A model generated the notes under the pieces. It did no database searches and was not told where the DNA came from. It saw only the letters and a program-made list of their open reading frames with translations. The position numbers were made by a program, and so were the translations under genes. DNA of 64,000 nt from Antilocapra americana (lineage: Eukaryota > Chordata > Mammalia > Artiodactyla > Antilocapridae), in contig ML660204.1 of the NCBI GenBank assembly GCA_007570785.1, forward strand, positions 3,213,968 to 3,277,967, written 5' to 3'. The stretch's first letter is position 1, and each line of letters opens with the position of its first letter. Below, piece by piece: positions 53,860 to 64,000 of the stretch.

Positions 53860-54420
53860 GCTAGCAAATTCTAGGTACTGGAGATACAGCAGTGAAAAGA
53901 GCAGACCAAAAAATCTTTGACCTTGGAAAGCTCAAGTTCGAATGGGGTGAGACCACCCATGTGACTAATACCAGTTGATGGCAGAAAGTGGTAAGTGATG
54001 ACAAAGACTAGATTAGGCAAGAGGGATAGAGAGTCCTGGGCTAGACTTGGGTTTATTTTTAAATAAGAAAGTCAAGAAAGGGCCCCAGGGAGGTACTTTG
54101 AGGGAAGACCTACAGGTGAGGGAAGGAGACACGCTGAAATCTGGGGCAAGAACCCTGCAGGCAGAGGGAGCAGCTAGTGCAAAGCCCCTGAGGCTGGAGC
54201 AGGTCTGACCATGTGCGAGGCTGGAGCTGCGTGAAGGTGGAGCGTGTGGAGGACAAGCCAGAGTCTCCTGGGATCCTGTTTTCCTAGATCTGTTTTGAAG
54301 ATAGATCTGATGGGGTTTGCTCGTGGAATGGACGTGGGCTTGGAGAGAATAAAGGGTCAAGGATGAAACCAAGGGCAGCCAGGGCATTGGAAGGAAGGAG
54401 TTGCCTTTACTCAGATGGGA
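53860..54420 (-). mobile_element. L2 (ORF2 end and 3' UTR), antisense
   Basis: 'ctggagatacagcagtgaaa', 'cctgcaggcagagggagcag', 'tgcaaagcccctgaggctgg', 'atctgatggggtttgctcgt' and 'aagggtcaaggatgaaacca' follow reversed L2 for more than 500 bp. The minus frame 54013-54387 is chance within it. Confidence 0.75.
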
Positions 54421-54884
54421 GCTGATAAAACAGGAAATGTGAGAATTCCTTTGTGGATGTATTCAATCTGAGAGGCTTATTAAACACCAGATAGATAGAT
54501 AGGGCTAAATCAGCTCTGAGATGGGAACTGGCTCTAGCCCCATGATGGGGTGAGGGGTAGTGAAAATAAGGAGATTCCCTGCAGCACTCAGGAAGCAGTT
54601 TTGATGTAACCCAGCACCCATGACCACTTCACCCTTATGGGGTGAAGAGGGATGCCCTGGGGCCTGCCCTTTCACTAGGATTTCCTCAACCAGCTTCTTC
54701 TCACAGGAGCTGCTGCCAGGCCTGGGGCCTCTCTGGAGTGGCTGGAGAGAGACTAGTCAGCAGACCGTTTGCGACACCAACCTCCCGCACCCAGAGTGTG
54801 GTCTTCAGAGGGCAGGGATGGGACAGGGACTCCGAAGTGTGTGGCCCTAGGAAACAAATAAAGGGACCTCTGGAAATATTCATC
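54421..54884. other. Single-copy DNA without a gene
   Basis: A short GATA run lies near 54491-54505. The 101-codon frame at 54642-54947 has no known domain. Confidence 0.4.
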
Positions 54885-55000
54885 ATGCTGCTTATTTATT
54901 CATTGAGCACTTACTGCATACCAGGCACTAGCTGTATAGGGTTGTGAGGTCGCCACCAGCCTGGGAGAGGAGGAAACCAATGATAAATGGTTACAAAAAT
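54885..55000 (-). mobile_element. L2 3' end, antisense
   Basis: 'ttattcattgagcacttact', 'gcataccaggcactagctgt'. Confidence 0.65.
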
Positions 55001-55534
55001 AGTTCATGCAATTCATAAAAGATTGGATCCCTGTGTTCTGCGTCGCTGGGGTTAAACAAATGGCAGCCCTTTTGTTAAGACGGATGAGAAAAGCAATGAC
55101 TAACTCAGGGAGCACCTCACCTGGTGGTGAGACCTGTCAGCACGGCAGCCAAGCTCTGGTCTCCCCCTCCTCCCTGCACCCCTCTAGACACCCCCCTCGG
55201 TTACTGCTGTGTGGGGTCACCCGATAGGGTCTGAGGAAGGCTCCTAAAGATGATCTGGCCCCCAGGATCTGGGGAAGCCAGAGGAGGATGCTCAGAGCCA
55301 TGGGGGACCATTAGCCTTTCTCTGTGAGGAGTCTGGGGACCACTGATGAAGAAGCTCAATGGGACAGTGACAGCCCCTGGTGGGTCTCAGAGGCGACAAT
55401 CCTGCTGCTGGTTGCTGGGTTTGGGACAGTTTCTAGCTTCTCCCTCACCATGTCTCAGCTTGGCCTCCACCGAGGAAGGTCCCTTCTCCCCAGAGATCCA
55501 TCAGCTTAGGGTGCCCTGATTCAGTGAGGAGGGC
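55001..55534. other. Single-copy DNA without a gene
   Basis: No feature recognised. Confidence 0.4.
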
Positions 55535-55662
55535 TCTGGAGAGGAGGGATAAATTAAGAGCTTAGGATTAACATACACACTATTATATACTAAATAGACA
55601 ATCAACAAGGACCTACTGTATAGCACAGGGAACTCTAATCACTATTCTCTAATAATGGAGGA
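55535..55662 (+). mobile_element. L1 3'-UTR fragment, sense
   Basis: 'gattaacatacacactatta', 'caacaaggacctactgtata' and 'gcacagggaactctaatcac' repeat almost word for word at 57118-57228 in the larger L1, so both are the same L1 subfamily. Confidence 0.82.
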
Positions 55663-55734
55663 GAGACCCCTCACCTCCACCAGCCCATGTTGCTATAACC
55701 AGAGAGACTGATGACTCAGTCTCTGGGGAATTAC

Positions 55735-55880
55735 TGTACCTCCTGAGCCTCTTTCCTAATACTATAAAAAGAATAATAGTATTCTTCTTACAGTGTTGTT
55801 GTAAGGAATAAACAAGGAAATTTATACAAAGTACTTAGTGTCTGGCAAAGCCCTTAAGTAAATAAAAGGTGGTTATTATG
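55735..55880 (+). mobile_element. MIR, sense
   Basis: 'tgagcctctttcctaatact', 'cttacagtgttgttgtaagg', 'tacttagtgtctggcaaagc'. Confidence 0.7.
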
Positions 55881-55934
55881 ATTACAATTGTGATCATTAT
55901 TATTTCTAGAGCATTTACTACATTCCAGGTTTCA

Positions 55935-56055
55935 TAGAAAATGAATATAATAGTAACAAATGGCATTTGATGAAAGCTTACTCCATGCCAGCCCTATGCC
56001 AGGAGCTTTATACACATTGTTTCAAACTTCATACCCCTATAAGGTAGTGCTGTGG
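55935..56055 (-). mobile_element. MIR, antisense
   Basis: 'catttgatgaaagcttactc', 'gccaggagctttatacacat'. Confidence 0.6.
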
Positions 56056-56097
56056 TCTGAATGTTTGCTAGTCCCTAAAATTCGTGTGTTGAACCAT

Positions 56098-57355
56098 AAA
56101 CAGAACTAAAAGAAAACCCACAGAATGGGAGAAACTGCTTGCAAACAAAGCAACAGACAAAGGATTAATCTTTAAATATAAAAGCAACTCATGCAACTCT
56201 GGCCTCCCCAATAGCTCAGTGGGTAAGGAACCTGCCTGCCAAAGCAGGAGAAGTAAGAATTGCTGGTTCAATCCCTGGGCCAGGAAGATCCCCTGGAGGA
56301 GGGAATGGCAATTCACTCCAGCATCCTTGACTGAGAAATCCCATGGACAGAGGAGCCTGGTGGGCTATAGTCCAAAGGGTCACAGAGTTGGACACAACTG
56401 AGCAACTAAGCATGATCAGGAGTATGTAGCTCTATGTTGAAAAAACAAACAACCCAATTTTAAAAAATGGGCAGAAGATCTAAACAGACGTTTTGCTGAA
56501 GAAGACATATGAAAGGCCAAAAAGTACCTGAAAAGATTCTCAACATCACTGATTATCAGAGTAAAGTAAATCAAAACTACAATGAGGTATCACCTTTCAC
56601 TGATCAGGATAGCCATCATCAAAATGTCTATGAAGGATAAATACTGGAGAGGGTATGGAGATAAGGGAATTCTCCTGCACTTTTGGTGGGAATATAAGTT
56701 GGTACAGCCATTATGGAGAAGGGTGCGGAGGTTCCTTAAAAAACTAAAAATAGAACTAGGATCCAGCAATCCCACTCCCGGGCATATTTATTGCTAGTAT
56801 TCACAATAGCCAAGATGTGGAAGCAACCTAAATGTCCATCGACAAAGGAATGGATAAAGGTATGTATATACAATGGAATAATACTCAGGCATAAAAAGAA
56901 CAAAATAATGCCATTTGCAGCAACATGGATGGACCTGGAGATTACCATACCAAATGAAGTAAGTCAGACAGAGAAGGACAAATATCATATGATATCACTC
57001 CTATGTGAAATCTAATTTAAAAAATGATAGAAGTGAATTTATTTATAAATTTATTATAAAATAGAATCAGACTCACAGATTTCAAAAACTGTTACCAAAG
57101 AGAAAATGTGGAGGGGAGGGATAAATTAGGAGTTTTGGATTAACATACACACACTATTACCTATTAAATAGATAATCAACTGGAACCTACTGTATAGCAC
57201 AGGGAACCCTACTCACTATTCTCTAATAATTTATGGGTAAAAGAATCTGAAAAAGAATGGACGTATGTATAACTGAATCACTTGTTGTACACCTGAAACC
57301 AAAACGGCATTGTGACTCAACTATACTCCAATAAAACAGAGAAATAAAAAATTTA
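56098..57355 (+). mobile_element. Old L1 3' part, split by a Bov-tA
   Basis: From 'aaaacccacagaatgggaga' (ORF2 C-terminal region) through 'aaatactggagagggtatgg' (cysteine motif, degraded), the 3' UTR and 'cccaataaaac'-type tail. Many stops; the longest remnant is 56582-56797. The flanks read 'aaaattc...tgttgaa' on both sides (56076 and 57358), a plausible diverged target duplication. Confidence 0.88.
56201..56423 (+). mobile_element. Bov-tA SINE inside the old L1
   Basis: 'caatagctcagtgggtaagg' to 'actgagcaactaagcatgat'. The duplicated target is 'atgcaactct' (56191-56200) against 'atgtagctct' (56424-56433). Confidence 0.93.
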
Positions 57356-57359
57356 AATA

Positions 57360-57919
57360 AAATTCATATATGTTGAAATCCTAACCCTCAAAGTGGTGGT
57401 TACCTTGGCTGTGAATGAGGAGCGCAGATGAAATGCAACCACATGACTCACTCTGGAGAACAAACCTGGCCATTCAGGAGCCGGAGGCAGTGAGGTTTGG
57501 TTCGCTGAGCAGAGGGAGGCAGAGTCTGGTTCGTGTGCAGACACGACGTGGGGTAAGTTTACCGTTGGTTCTGTTGAGGTTGCCTTTGAAGGGAAGTGAC
57601 CCAAGACAGTAACACTAAACAAACACGCCTGTAAACCAGGGCCCTTGGACTTGCCAATCTAAACCTGGTGGAGGTGGGGACCTCTACACACACACCTCCT
57701 GGGTGCATAGATGTGGGCAGAGAAAAGAGGGCGGTTGGCACCTCTTGTCCTGTAAAAACACAAGATCATGCTTATGCAATGTCTTGGAGCTTCCAAAGAG
57801 CTGTGCCATCTTGGTTTTGTTTTACCTAGGTTCAAATCCAAGATCACCAAACTCTGTAGCCTAAGTCCTCTGCACAAAACTTTTCTGCAATTCTCAAAGC
57901 CATGTTACCTTCTTTACAG
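57360..57919. other. Single-copy DNA without a gene
   Basis: The first bases after the L1 ('gaaatcctaaccctcaaagt') and those before it ('tggtctgaatgtttgctagt') resemble the start of a common old mammalian repeat that I cannot name. Confidence 0.35.
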
Positions 57920-58170
57920 AAGAGTGACGATAATACCTACTTTTATTGCATGTTTCCTCTGTGTCTGTCCAGGGGCTAGGCATTTCATAGAACTGTCTCC
58001 TTGAATCTTCACCAAAATAGAACAGAAAACATACCTCTGCTTTGCTGATCAGAGCACAGAGAGGTGAAGCCATGTGCCTCACATCATACAGCTTAGAAGT
58101 AGTGAAGTTGGGATTTAAACCCAAGGCTGTCTGATTCCTGAGTCCAAACCCATATTGACTACACTCTCTA
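57920..58170 (-). mobile_element. MIR, antisense
   Basis: 'gagcacagagaggtgaagcc', 'cagcttagaagtagtgaagt', 'tgggatttaaacccaaggct'. Confidence 0.78.
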
Positions 58171-58194
58171 GGTCCCCCTCGCCTGAAATTCTTA

Positions 58195-58320
58195 TTTCTG
58201 AAGTTGTGATCCCCAGCTCAGCAGCTGTGCCATTCAGGAGGAGCTTGTTAGAAATGTCGAAACTCAGGCCCACTTGGACCTGCTGTACCACAGACTATAC
58301 TTTGACCAGATTATCTGGGG
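58195..58320. mobile_element. MER5A-like fragment (hAT-Charlie)
   Basis: 'gttgtgatccccagctcagc', 'aggagcttgttagaaatgtc' and 'aaactcaggcccacttggac' resemble MER5A. Confidence 0.6.
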
Positions 58321-58532
58321 TTTATTGTTCCGGGAAGAGACAGAATGACACCCCAACATCTGGAATCCTACAACCCCTCATCCCCATGTATTAAGAGTTT
58401 CTTTATATTTGGTTATCAAAAATTCATCCCAGAAATTCATGCTCATATTTAAAAAAACATCAAATATAGCACAGGAGAACTTAGGACAAAAAGCAAAATC
58501 TCCCCTCCTCCTTCACCCCATTCCCCACCCAG

Positions 58533-58746
58533 GCTGTGCTGTGCTGTGCTTAGTTGCTCAGTAACGTCCAACTCTTTGCGACCCCATGGACTGCAGCCCA
58601 CCGGGCTCCTCTGTCCATGGGGATTCTCCAGGCAAGAATACTGGAGTGGGTTGGCATGCCCTTCTCCAGGGGATCTTCCCAAACCAAGGATAGTATCCAG
58701 GTGTCCCACATTGCAGACAGATTCTTTACCATCCACCAGAGAAGCC
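58533..58746 (-). mobile_element. Bov-tA SINE, antisense
   Basis: A 'gctgtgctgtgctgtgctt' run leads into 'cgtccaactctttgcgaccc' and ends 'atccaccagagaagccc'. Just beyond, three copies of a 'cacttaaaaggatc'-like word lie at 58747-58798. Confidence 0.93.
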
Positions 58747-58799
58747 CACCTAAAAGGATCCACTTAAAAGGACTCCAGGGACACCACTTAAAAGGATCA

Positions 58800-59961
58800 G
58801 CTCTTCCAGTGGTTACCACCACGTCTCTAAAGAATGAACTCAAATGGCTGTGCGTCGATTGCCCAGATTCCTGTGTATGGACAATGATAAGCATTTAGCT
58901 CAAGTGTAGAACCGCCCCAAACCTCCTCCCCTCCTGCATGTGTGCCTGGAGAGCCTCCAGTGCAGCCTTTGTGAGTGTAGAGATATCTCAAGCTGATTTT
59001 TCTCATGCCTCTGTGTGTTGATGGAGCCCCTGACCACTCTCATTTTGTAAGATGGGAATACTGGTGCCCCACCTCTCCCCTTTCTTTGCTGTCCCCTTCC
59101 ACTCCTGCAGTGAGTCTGTGGGGGACCTGAGAGGCAGAGGACAGGGTCTTAGAGCCGAGCTGGTGAGCTGCTAAAGTCAAGGGCAGGTGACAGAGAACTG
59201 GGGAGTTGGTTTCGACCCCCAACTCCTTTACTCTGAACCTGATACCAAAGCCTAGAACCTCAGGCTCTAGGTCCAAGTTCTGGTTCGCCTTTGCTCCCAA
59301 TGAGCAAATCCTTTCTCCAACCAGAGCCTCAGTTTCCCTGTCTATAACATAAGAAGGCTGTTTTTGGTCCACTGTAACTCTTAGTCAGTAGCAACAGTTT
59401 TCATCATTTCCAGTGCTGACATTCTGAGATTTCCTTGGTTAAGTCAAGTCATCTGGGACACCATCTCCCCTCACATATCACGCAGCCCCTCTCCACTCCC
59501 ACTCACAGCCTGGTCTCTCTGTGTCCTGAGGTCCACTGGGACCCCTTCCTCTTCTTTTGCTCCTTTGGGATGGATACAAACATGGCTGCTTCGTGCTGCA
59601 GAGGGAAGCCACACTGCTCTTCTCTCCTGGTCAGGGACTTGAGTCGGAGCCCCAGGGGAGAGGTATGTCATTCAGTACTTTGGAGCACACCCTCTCCTTC
59701 TGCTGTGCCTTGCTCTCTTCACACTGAGGCGGGTGGCTGGCAGAGGGGCCTTGAGCCCTCCCCTTCACGAACACCCCTGCACATCTCAGCTGGCGCTTGC
59801 CAAGCCGAGAAGCACTGACAAACTGTGTAGGTGTGTCACATCATCTCCCGAGCTGGCTCCAAGGCAAATAGAGTAAGGTGACAGAATGGCTCTCAGAACT
59901 GGCTTTGCGGTAGGCTGTAGGGAAAGCTGTCTGTGGGCACCAAAGCCTGTCTTGGACTTGG
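58800..59961. other. Single-copy DNA, weak MIR-like piece
   Basis: 'accagagcctcagtttccct' at about 59321 may be a MIR core (59220-59350). The 127-codon plus frame 59435-59818 and the 110-codon minus frame 59040-59372 have no known domain. Confidence 0.4.
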
Positions 59962-60104
59962 TTGTTGTTCAGTCACTCAATGAACAATTGAACAGTTGCT
60001 AAGTCGTGTCCAACTCTTTGCGACCCCATGGACTGCAGCACATGAGGCTCCAGATTTCCCAGGAAAGAATACAGAAGTTGGTTGCCATTTCCTTCTCCAG
60101 GGAG
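59962..60104 (-). mobile_element. BovA element (no tRNA head)
   Basis: 'gttgttgttcagtcactcaa', a short internal repeat of 'gaacaattgaacagttgcta', then 'cgtgtccaactctttgcgac' to 'catttccttctccaggg'. Confidence 0.88.
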
Positions 60105-60284
60105 GTCCAGAGGAGGGGAAGGAGGACTTATTGTGGAGGAAGTAGCCCAGGAGACCCAAGGTCAGAGAGAACAGGTGAGCAGTGGACCTGAAGAATTCCC
60201 TGTGCCCACAGCCCTGCCAGGGCTCCCCTGGCACTGAGTCAAATGCACAGTCTTTAACAGAGCCTCTGGGACCCCCCCCACCAG

Positions 60285-60660
60285 ATCCCCTCTCAGCATC
60301 ACTTCCTTTACTCTGCAGCTTCAGCCACACCAATCCCCTCATTATTCCTCCAACATGCCTGACACACTCCTGCCTCAGGGCCTTTGCACATGTTCCTTCT
60401 GCCTGGAATTCTCTTCCCCATGATGTAAGCATGTTCCCTGATAATGTTGCCACTTTAGAGGGGTCCCTTTCTGACCTCCCTGCAAAGATCAGGGACCCCA
60501 CCCTCACCCTAGAACTCCCCGTCTCCCCTTCCCCCTTTATTTCCCCAAAGGACCCAACAAGGTTGACATGTTATAAGGTATTGTTTCTTTATTTGGTTTT
60601 TGGTTTACTCCTCAAGAGCTCCAAGAAAGAGCACATGGCTATGTGCTTGAGTCATTGCTG
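60285..60660 (+). mobile_element. L2 (3' region), sense
   Basis: 'cctcattattcctccaacat', 'gcctcagggcctttgcacat', 'ttctgcctggaattctcttc', 'ggtccctttctgacctccct'. The 184-codon frame at 60182-60736 crosses it and is not a gene. Confidence 0.75.
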
Positions 60661-60683
60661 TCTCCTCCCCACTGGGACATCCA

Positions 60684-60923
60684 TATGCATGCTTGCCAAA
60701 TCACTTCAGTTGTGTCCGACTCTTGCAACCCCATGAACTATAACCCACCAGGCTCCTCTGTCCATGGGATTCTCCAGACAAGAATACTGGAGTGGGTTGC
60801 CATGCCCTCCTCTAGTGGATCTTCCCAGCCCAGGGATGGAAACTGAGTGTCATGTTTCCTGCATTGGCAGGTGGGCAGGTGGGCAGGTGGATTCTTCCAT
60901 TAGTTCCACCTGGGAAGCCCAGT
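60684..60923 (-). mobile_element. Bov-tA SINE with an internal minisatellite
   Basis: 'tcagttgtgtccgactcttg' to 'gttccacctgggaagcccag'. The flanks 'acatcca' (60677-60683 and 60924-60930) are the likely duplication. Inside the head, 'gggcaggt' is repeated three times (60866-60890). Confidence 0.92.
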
Positions 60924-61117
60924 ACATCCACACAGTGGACGCTTACTAGGAATTTGTCTAATGAACCAATTTAGGTCGGGCATTTAGAGCATCTTGCCTG
61001 GATTGTATCAGCAGAGGTGAAAAAGGTTCTTTGGGGAGCAGGCTGTCACAGGCCCCTGGGGCACACCTGATCCTGGGAGGATGGGAAGAAATAGCTCCCA
61101 TGAAGACATTCCTTTTG

Positions 61118-61289
61118 CATGGTTGGCTCCACTGCTGAGCACGGGCTCTAGGTGCACGGGCTTCAGTAGTTGTAGTCCATGGGTTTAGTTGCTCTTCAGC
61201 ATGTGGAATCTTCTCAGAGCAGGAATCAAACCCATGTCCCCTGTAATGGCAGACAGATTCTTTACTATTGGAGCATCAGGGAAGTCCCT
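61118..61289 (-). mobile_element. CHR-type SINE, antisense
   Basis: 'ggcttcagtagttgtagtcc', 'gcatgtggaatcttctcaga', 'tattggagcatcagggaagt'. Confidence 0.85.
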
Positions 61290-61411
61290 CTTTTCTTTCT
61301 TAAATTAATTAGCTTTTTATACCACATAAATGATGTATCTTTAAACTTCAAACCTTGGCACCTGGAAGGAGAGTCATATATATTTCTTACATGAATGAAT
61401 GGTAATGAATA

Positions 61412-61607
61412 TATTCATGTGCTCAGTCATGTCCAGCTCTTTGCGACCCCATAGACTGTAGCCTTCCAGTCCGTGGAATTCTCCAGACCAAGAATACTGG
61501 AGTGGGTAGCCTATCCCTTCTCCAGAGGATCTTCCCACCCAAGAATCCAACTGGAGTGTCCTGCATTGTAGGAGGATTGTTTACCAGCTGAACCACCAGG
61601 GAAGCCC
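61412..61607 (-). mobile_element. Bov-tA SINE, antisense
   Basis: 'tgctcagtcatgtccagctc' to 'agctgaaccaccagggaagc'. A few body bases are missing near 61468. Confidence 0.93.
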
Positions 61608-61756
61608 CTGAAAATGTTCATACTCACCTTGATCAGGTCTTATCAAGGAATTACCTTGATAATACCTAGGAAAGGAATTACTTTTCCTATTTTCCCCATG
61701 ACTATGATCAGAACATTGTTTCACCTTTAAAAAAGTAAAGACATAAAACCCCCCAA

Positions 61757-61890
61757 ATCTATTGCTTTAGTGAGAAAAATTTTCATGACCTTCAATGATG
61801 AAGGAGGGGAGGGAGGCTTTGGGTGCAAAATGAGAAATTTGTAAAAGATATTGCCAACATAAAAAGCAGTCCATATTGTGTCGCAACTTA
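61757..61890 (+). repeat. 134-bp direct repeat, first copy
   Basis: Starts 'atctattgctttagtgag' and ends 'ccatattgtgtcgcaactta'. The second copy lies at 62119-62252, offset 362 bp. By eye I count about 12 mismatches and no gaps. It matches no transposon I know. Confidence 0.9.
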
Positions 61891-61925
61891 GTGACTTTTT
61901 GATACACTAACTTAGTGAGTGAGTA

Positions 61926-62118
61926 AATGAAAGTCACTCAGTCATATCCGACTCTTTGCAACCACATGGACTATATAGTCCATGGAATTCTCCAGGCCAG
62001 GATACTGGAGTGAGTAGCCTTTCCCCTCTCCAGGGGATCTTCCCAAGCCAAGGAATCGAACCCAGGTCTCCAGCATTGCAGACGGATTCTTTACCAACTG
62101 AGCCGTTGGGGAAGCCCT
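61926..62118 (-). mobile_element. Bov-tA SINE between the two direct-repeat copies
   Basis: 'gtcactcagtcatatccgac' to 'actgagccgttggggaagcc'. It ends exactly where the second repeat copy begins. Confidence 0.93.
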
Positions 62119-62252
62119 ATCTATTGCTTTAGTGAGCAAACTTTTCATGGCCTTCAATGATGAAGGAGGGGAGGGAGACTTTGGGTGCAAAATGGGAAAT
62201 TCCTAAGAGCTGTTGCCAACATAAAAAGCAGTCCATATTGTGTCCTAACTTA
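62119..62252 (+). repeat. 134-bp direct repeat, second copy
   Basis: See the first copy at 61757-61890. Shared blocks include 'gatgaaggaggggagggag' and 'ttgccaacataaaaagcagt'. Confidence 0.9.
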
Positions 62253-63714
62253 TGGTGAGTTTACAGTGATTACAAGTCCATGTGGAGAATTCCCTGATAC
62301 TCACATTCTCTACTACTTAAATTTAAGTAACTGATCATTCTTTTAAATAAACTGGTCCCCGCCTCCTCCAGCCCCCATCCTCACCCTTTTGACGAAGAGT
62401 CTGATTTCTCAGCTCCGTTAGAAGTCTCTGTACCTTTCAAAGCTCAGAAAAGTGGAATTTCCAGAAAATGTTACAGCCTCAGCCCAGGCACGACCTTCAG
62501 ATACAGGCCAAGTGCCAAGCTTGGCTAAACCAAGTATTAAACATAAAGACTGAAGGGAATTCTTCCCCTTCATTCCTAATAAGAAGCTTTTCCTTTGGCT
62601 CTTTGGCTTCTAGTAATTAATTAACTGCCCTCACAGCAAGCTTGCAAAATTTTCAGAATGAGCTTCCATCCCTTTGGGAATAAAGCCTCTTTTTTGGAGG
62701 TTTTTTTTTTTTTTTTTTTTTGGCTTGAGGTTTTGGGGCTGGTGGTATGGGAGATACTTGAGAAATAGTAGCATTTGTTTATGAAAATAAGGACACCTGG
62801 CTTTCTCAACCATGCATCACCCTCCTCGGCCTACCCCACCCCCTTCCCAGAAAGGTCTAGGTCCAACTTTATCTCTCTAAAGCTCTTTTTACAGAAATTC
62901 TATTTGAAATTGCTGCCTGACATAAAGTAACAGGGTTGCAGAGTTAAAACAAATTACCCAGGCAGTGAGAGAGGAGAAAATGAGAGTAACAGGCCTCTGG
63001 GGGAATGTTATGTTTTCAAATAGGATTTCAAAAGGAGATTGCTGATTGATTTAGAGATGTAATAGTTCCTCCTCAACCAGAGAAGAGAGAAAAAAAAGAC
63101 AAAGTTCAGAGGGCTTGGAATCAGTTCAAGCCTCCTTAAACTCATCTTTAAAATGGCGGTCACTAATGTCCAGAAGTTTCTAATTACACGGCAGGATGGA
63201 GAGGACTCAGCTTCATTTATGAAAATATATCGGTTCAACAATTGGCATTTCCCTTGGAGATGTCACAGCACAAAAGAAATTTTCTGCTCCCTGCCCGCCC
63301 CCGCCTTAGACCTAAAGGTGATATCATCTCAGATCAACGTGACTCACAGCCAAAGGTATTCTCGGATCCCAGTTTTGTTTTATGAACTGTTATATATTAA
63401 ATATTGCCCCTTTGGTGAGAGCTGTCAAAACAGTTTCATGTAATCTTCCCTGAGAGAAAGAGCTTTGTGATGCCACATAACTCAAATTATACAAATAACT
63501 GTCAAAAGTCATTAAAATCAGACTTGGGGGCAAGTCGGGGAGGGGGGAAGCACAACCAGGCAAATCCCTGCCTCATGTTCTCAGACAGTCTGAGATCTCT
63601 GTTCATATTCATGAACAAGATTTCCCCCTTGGCTGAAGTCTGTGGACGAGCCATTCACAGGCTGGTGGCCCCGGGAGAGAAAATGTTGAGTCTGGGTGGG
63701 GATGTGGGCCCCGA
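62253..63714. other. Repeat-free block, candidate non-coding regulatory DNA
   Basis: For about 1.45 kb I recognise no interspersed repeat, only a T run at 62700-62722. The text is AT-rich with motif-like words such as 'aaaatggcggtcact' near 63151 (YY1-like). Frames of 77-96 codons on both strands show no domain. Confidence 0.4.
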
Positions 63715-63880
63715 AAGACCAGCTGTCTGGGTGTAAATCCTGAGGCCATCATTACTGTTTCTGTGACCCTGGAGGACCTACTTAAACCCTCTGGGTGTCA
63801 GTTCCTCATTCCTGAAATGATTTTAATCCTAGAGCTTGAGTCAAGGGTCAGTGCGAGAAAGCACTGAGCCGACAGGGGTG
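63715..63880 (+). mobile_element. MIR, sense
   Basis: 'ctgtttctgtgaccctggag', 'ctctgggtgtcagttcctca', 'ttcctgaaatgattttaatc'. The last 120 bp of the window hold nothing I recognise. Confidence 0.6.
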
Positions 63881-64000
63881 CTGATGGGGTCAGATGATAG
63901 CCCTTGCCTCACAGGTTTGCACCCCAACCCTTGAGACATAGCCTGGTGCATAAAATGCCTTCTCTATTCTCCAGTCTGGGTGGTCCGGACGAACTTGGAC

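Noticed and set aside
60182..60736. 184-codon plus frame and the overlapping 176-codon minus frame
   Set aside because: Both cross an L2 and Bov-tA/BovA elements; neither has a known domain.
61757..62252. Possible CRISPR-like or satellite array
   Set aside because: Only two copies, 134 bp each, in a mammalian genome; not an array.

Overview
This window looks like nuclear DNA of a ruminant, most likely a bovid (cattle, sheep or goat group). The evidence is the mixture of repeats. I count about 24 Bov-tA/BovA SINEs (tRNA-Glu head plus BovB-derived body), about 18 CHR-type tRNA-Glu SINEs, five BovB (RTE) LINE pieces, and a young ruminant L1. These sit over an older mammalian layer of MIR, L2, MER20, MER5-like, Tigger, MLT1 and L1M. 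All family names come from remembered consensus sequence, not from a database run. I cannot separate cattle from sheep or goat.

I found no host protein-coding gene, tRNA gene, rRNA or CRISPR array. Every long open frame is either LINE coding sequence, a shadow of it, or a chance frame through SINEs and 3' UTRs. The window is best read as intergenic or deep intronic DNA.

Layout. 0-5 kb: old L1/MIR pieces, then a five-element nest (hAT-like element > Tigger > second Tigger-like element, L1 and Bov-tA). 5-11 kb: unique DNA, a 1.35-kb BovB fragment with part of the reverse transcriptase, and MIRs. 11.1-11.6 kb: a clean solo LTR of class I retrovirus type with a 4-bp target duplication. 12-20 kb: an L1 tail split by a SINE, then mostly single-copy DNA. 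20.6-24.8 kb: two CHR SINEs head to tail, the second carrying a 3.9-kb L1 with a 5' inversion (twin priming); both halves of its ORF2 are still open. 25-28.5 kb: two BovB fragments, MER20 and an L1M remnant. 28.5-40.4 kb: dense SINEs, several inserted into one another. 40.4-56 kb: Tigger1 MITE, MIRs interrupted by BovB or SINEs, MER20 split by a CHR SINE, L2. 56-62 kb: a degraded L1 split by a Bov-tA, more SINEs, and a 134-bp direct duplication flanking a SINE. 62.3-63.7 kb: a nearly repeat-free block that could be conserved non-coding DNA.

No genes act together here. The repeats mostly show the order of insertions: MIR/L2/MER20/hAT first, then Tigger, old L1 and CHR, then BovB and Bov-tA, with the inverted L1 among the youngest. 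I see no convincing undescribed biological system. The most notable items are the inverted L1, the nested transposon stack, the solo LTR, a palindromic insertion beside the catalytic motif of the BovB reverse transcriptase, the 134-bp duplication, and a few perfect palindromes in single-copy DNA that could bind transcription factors.
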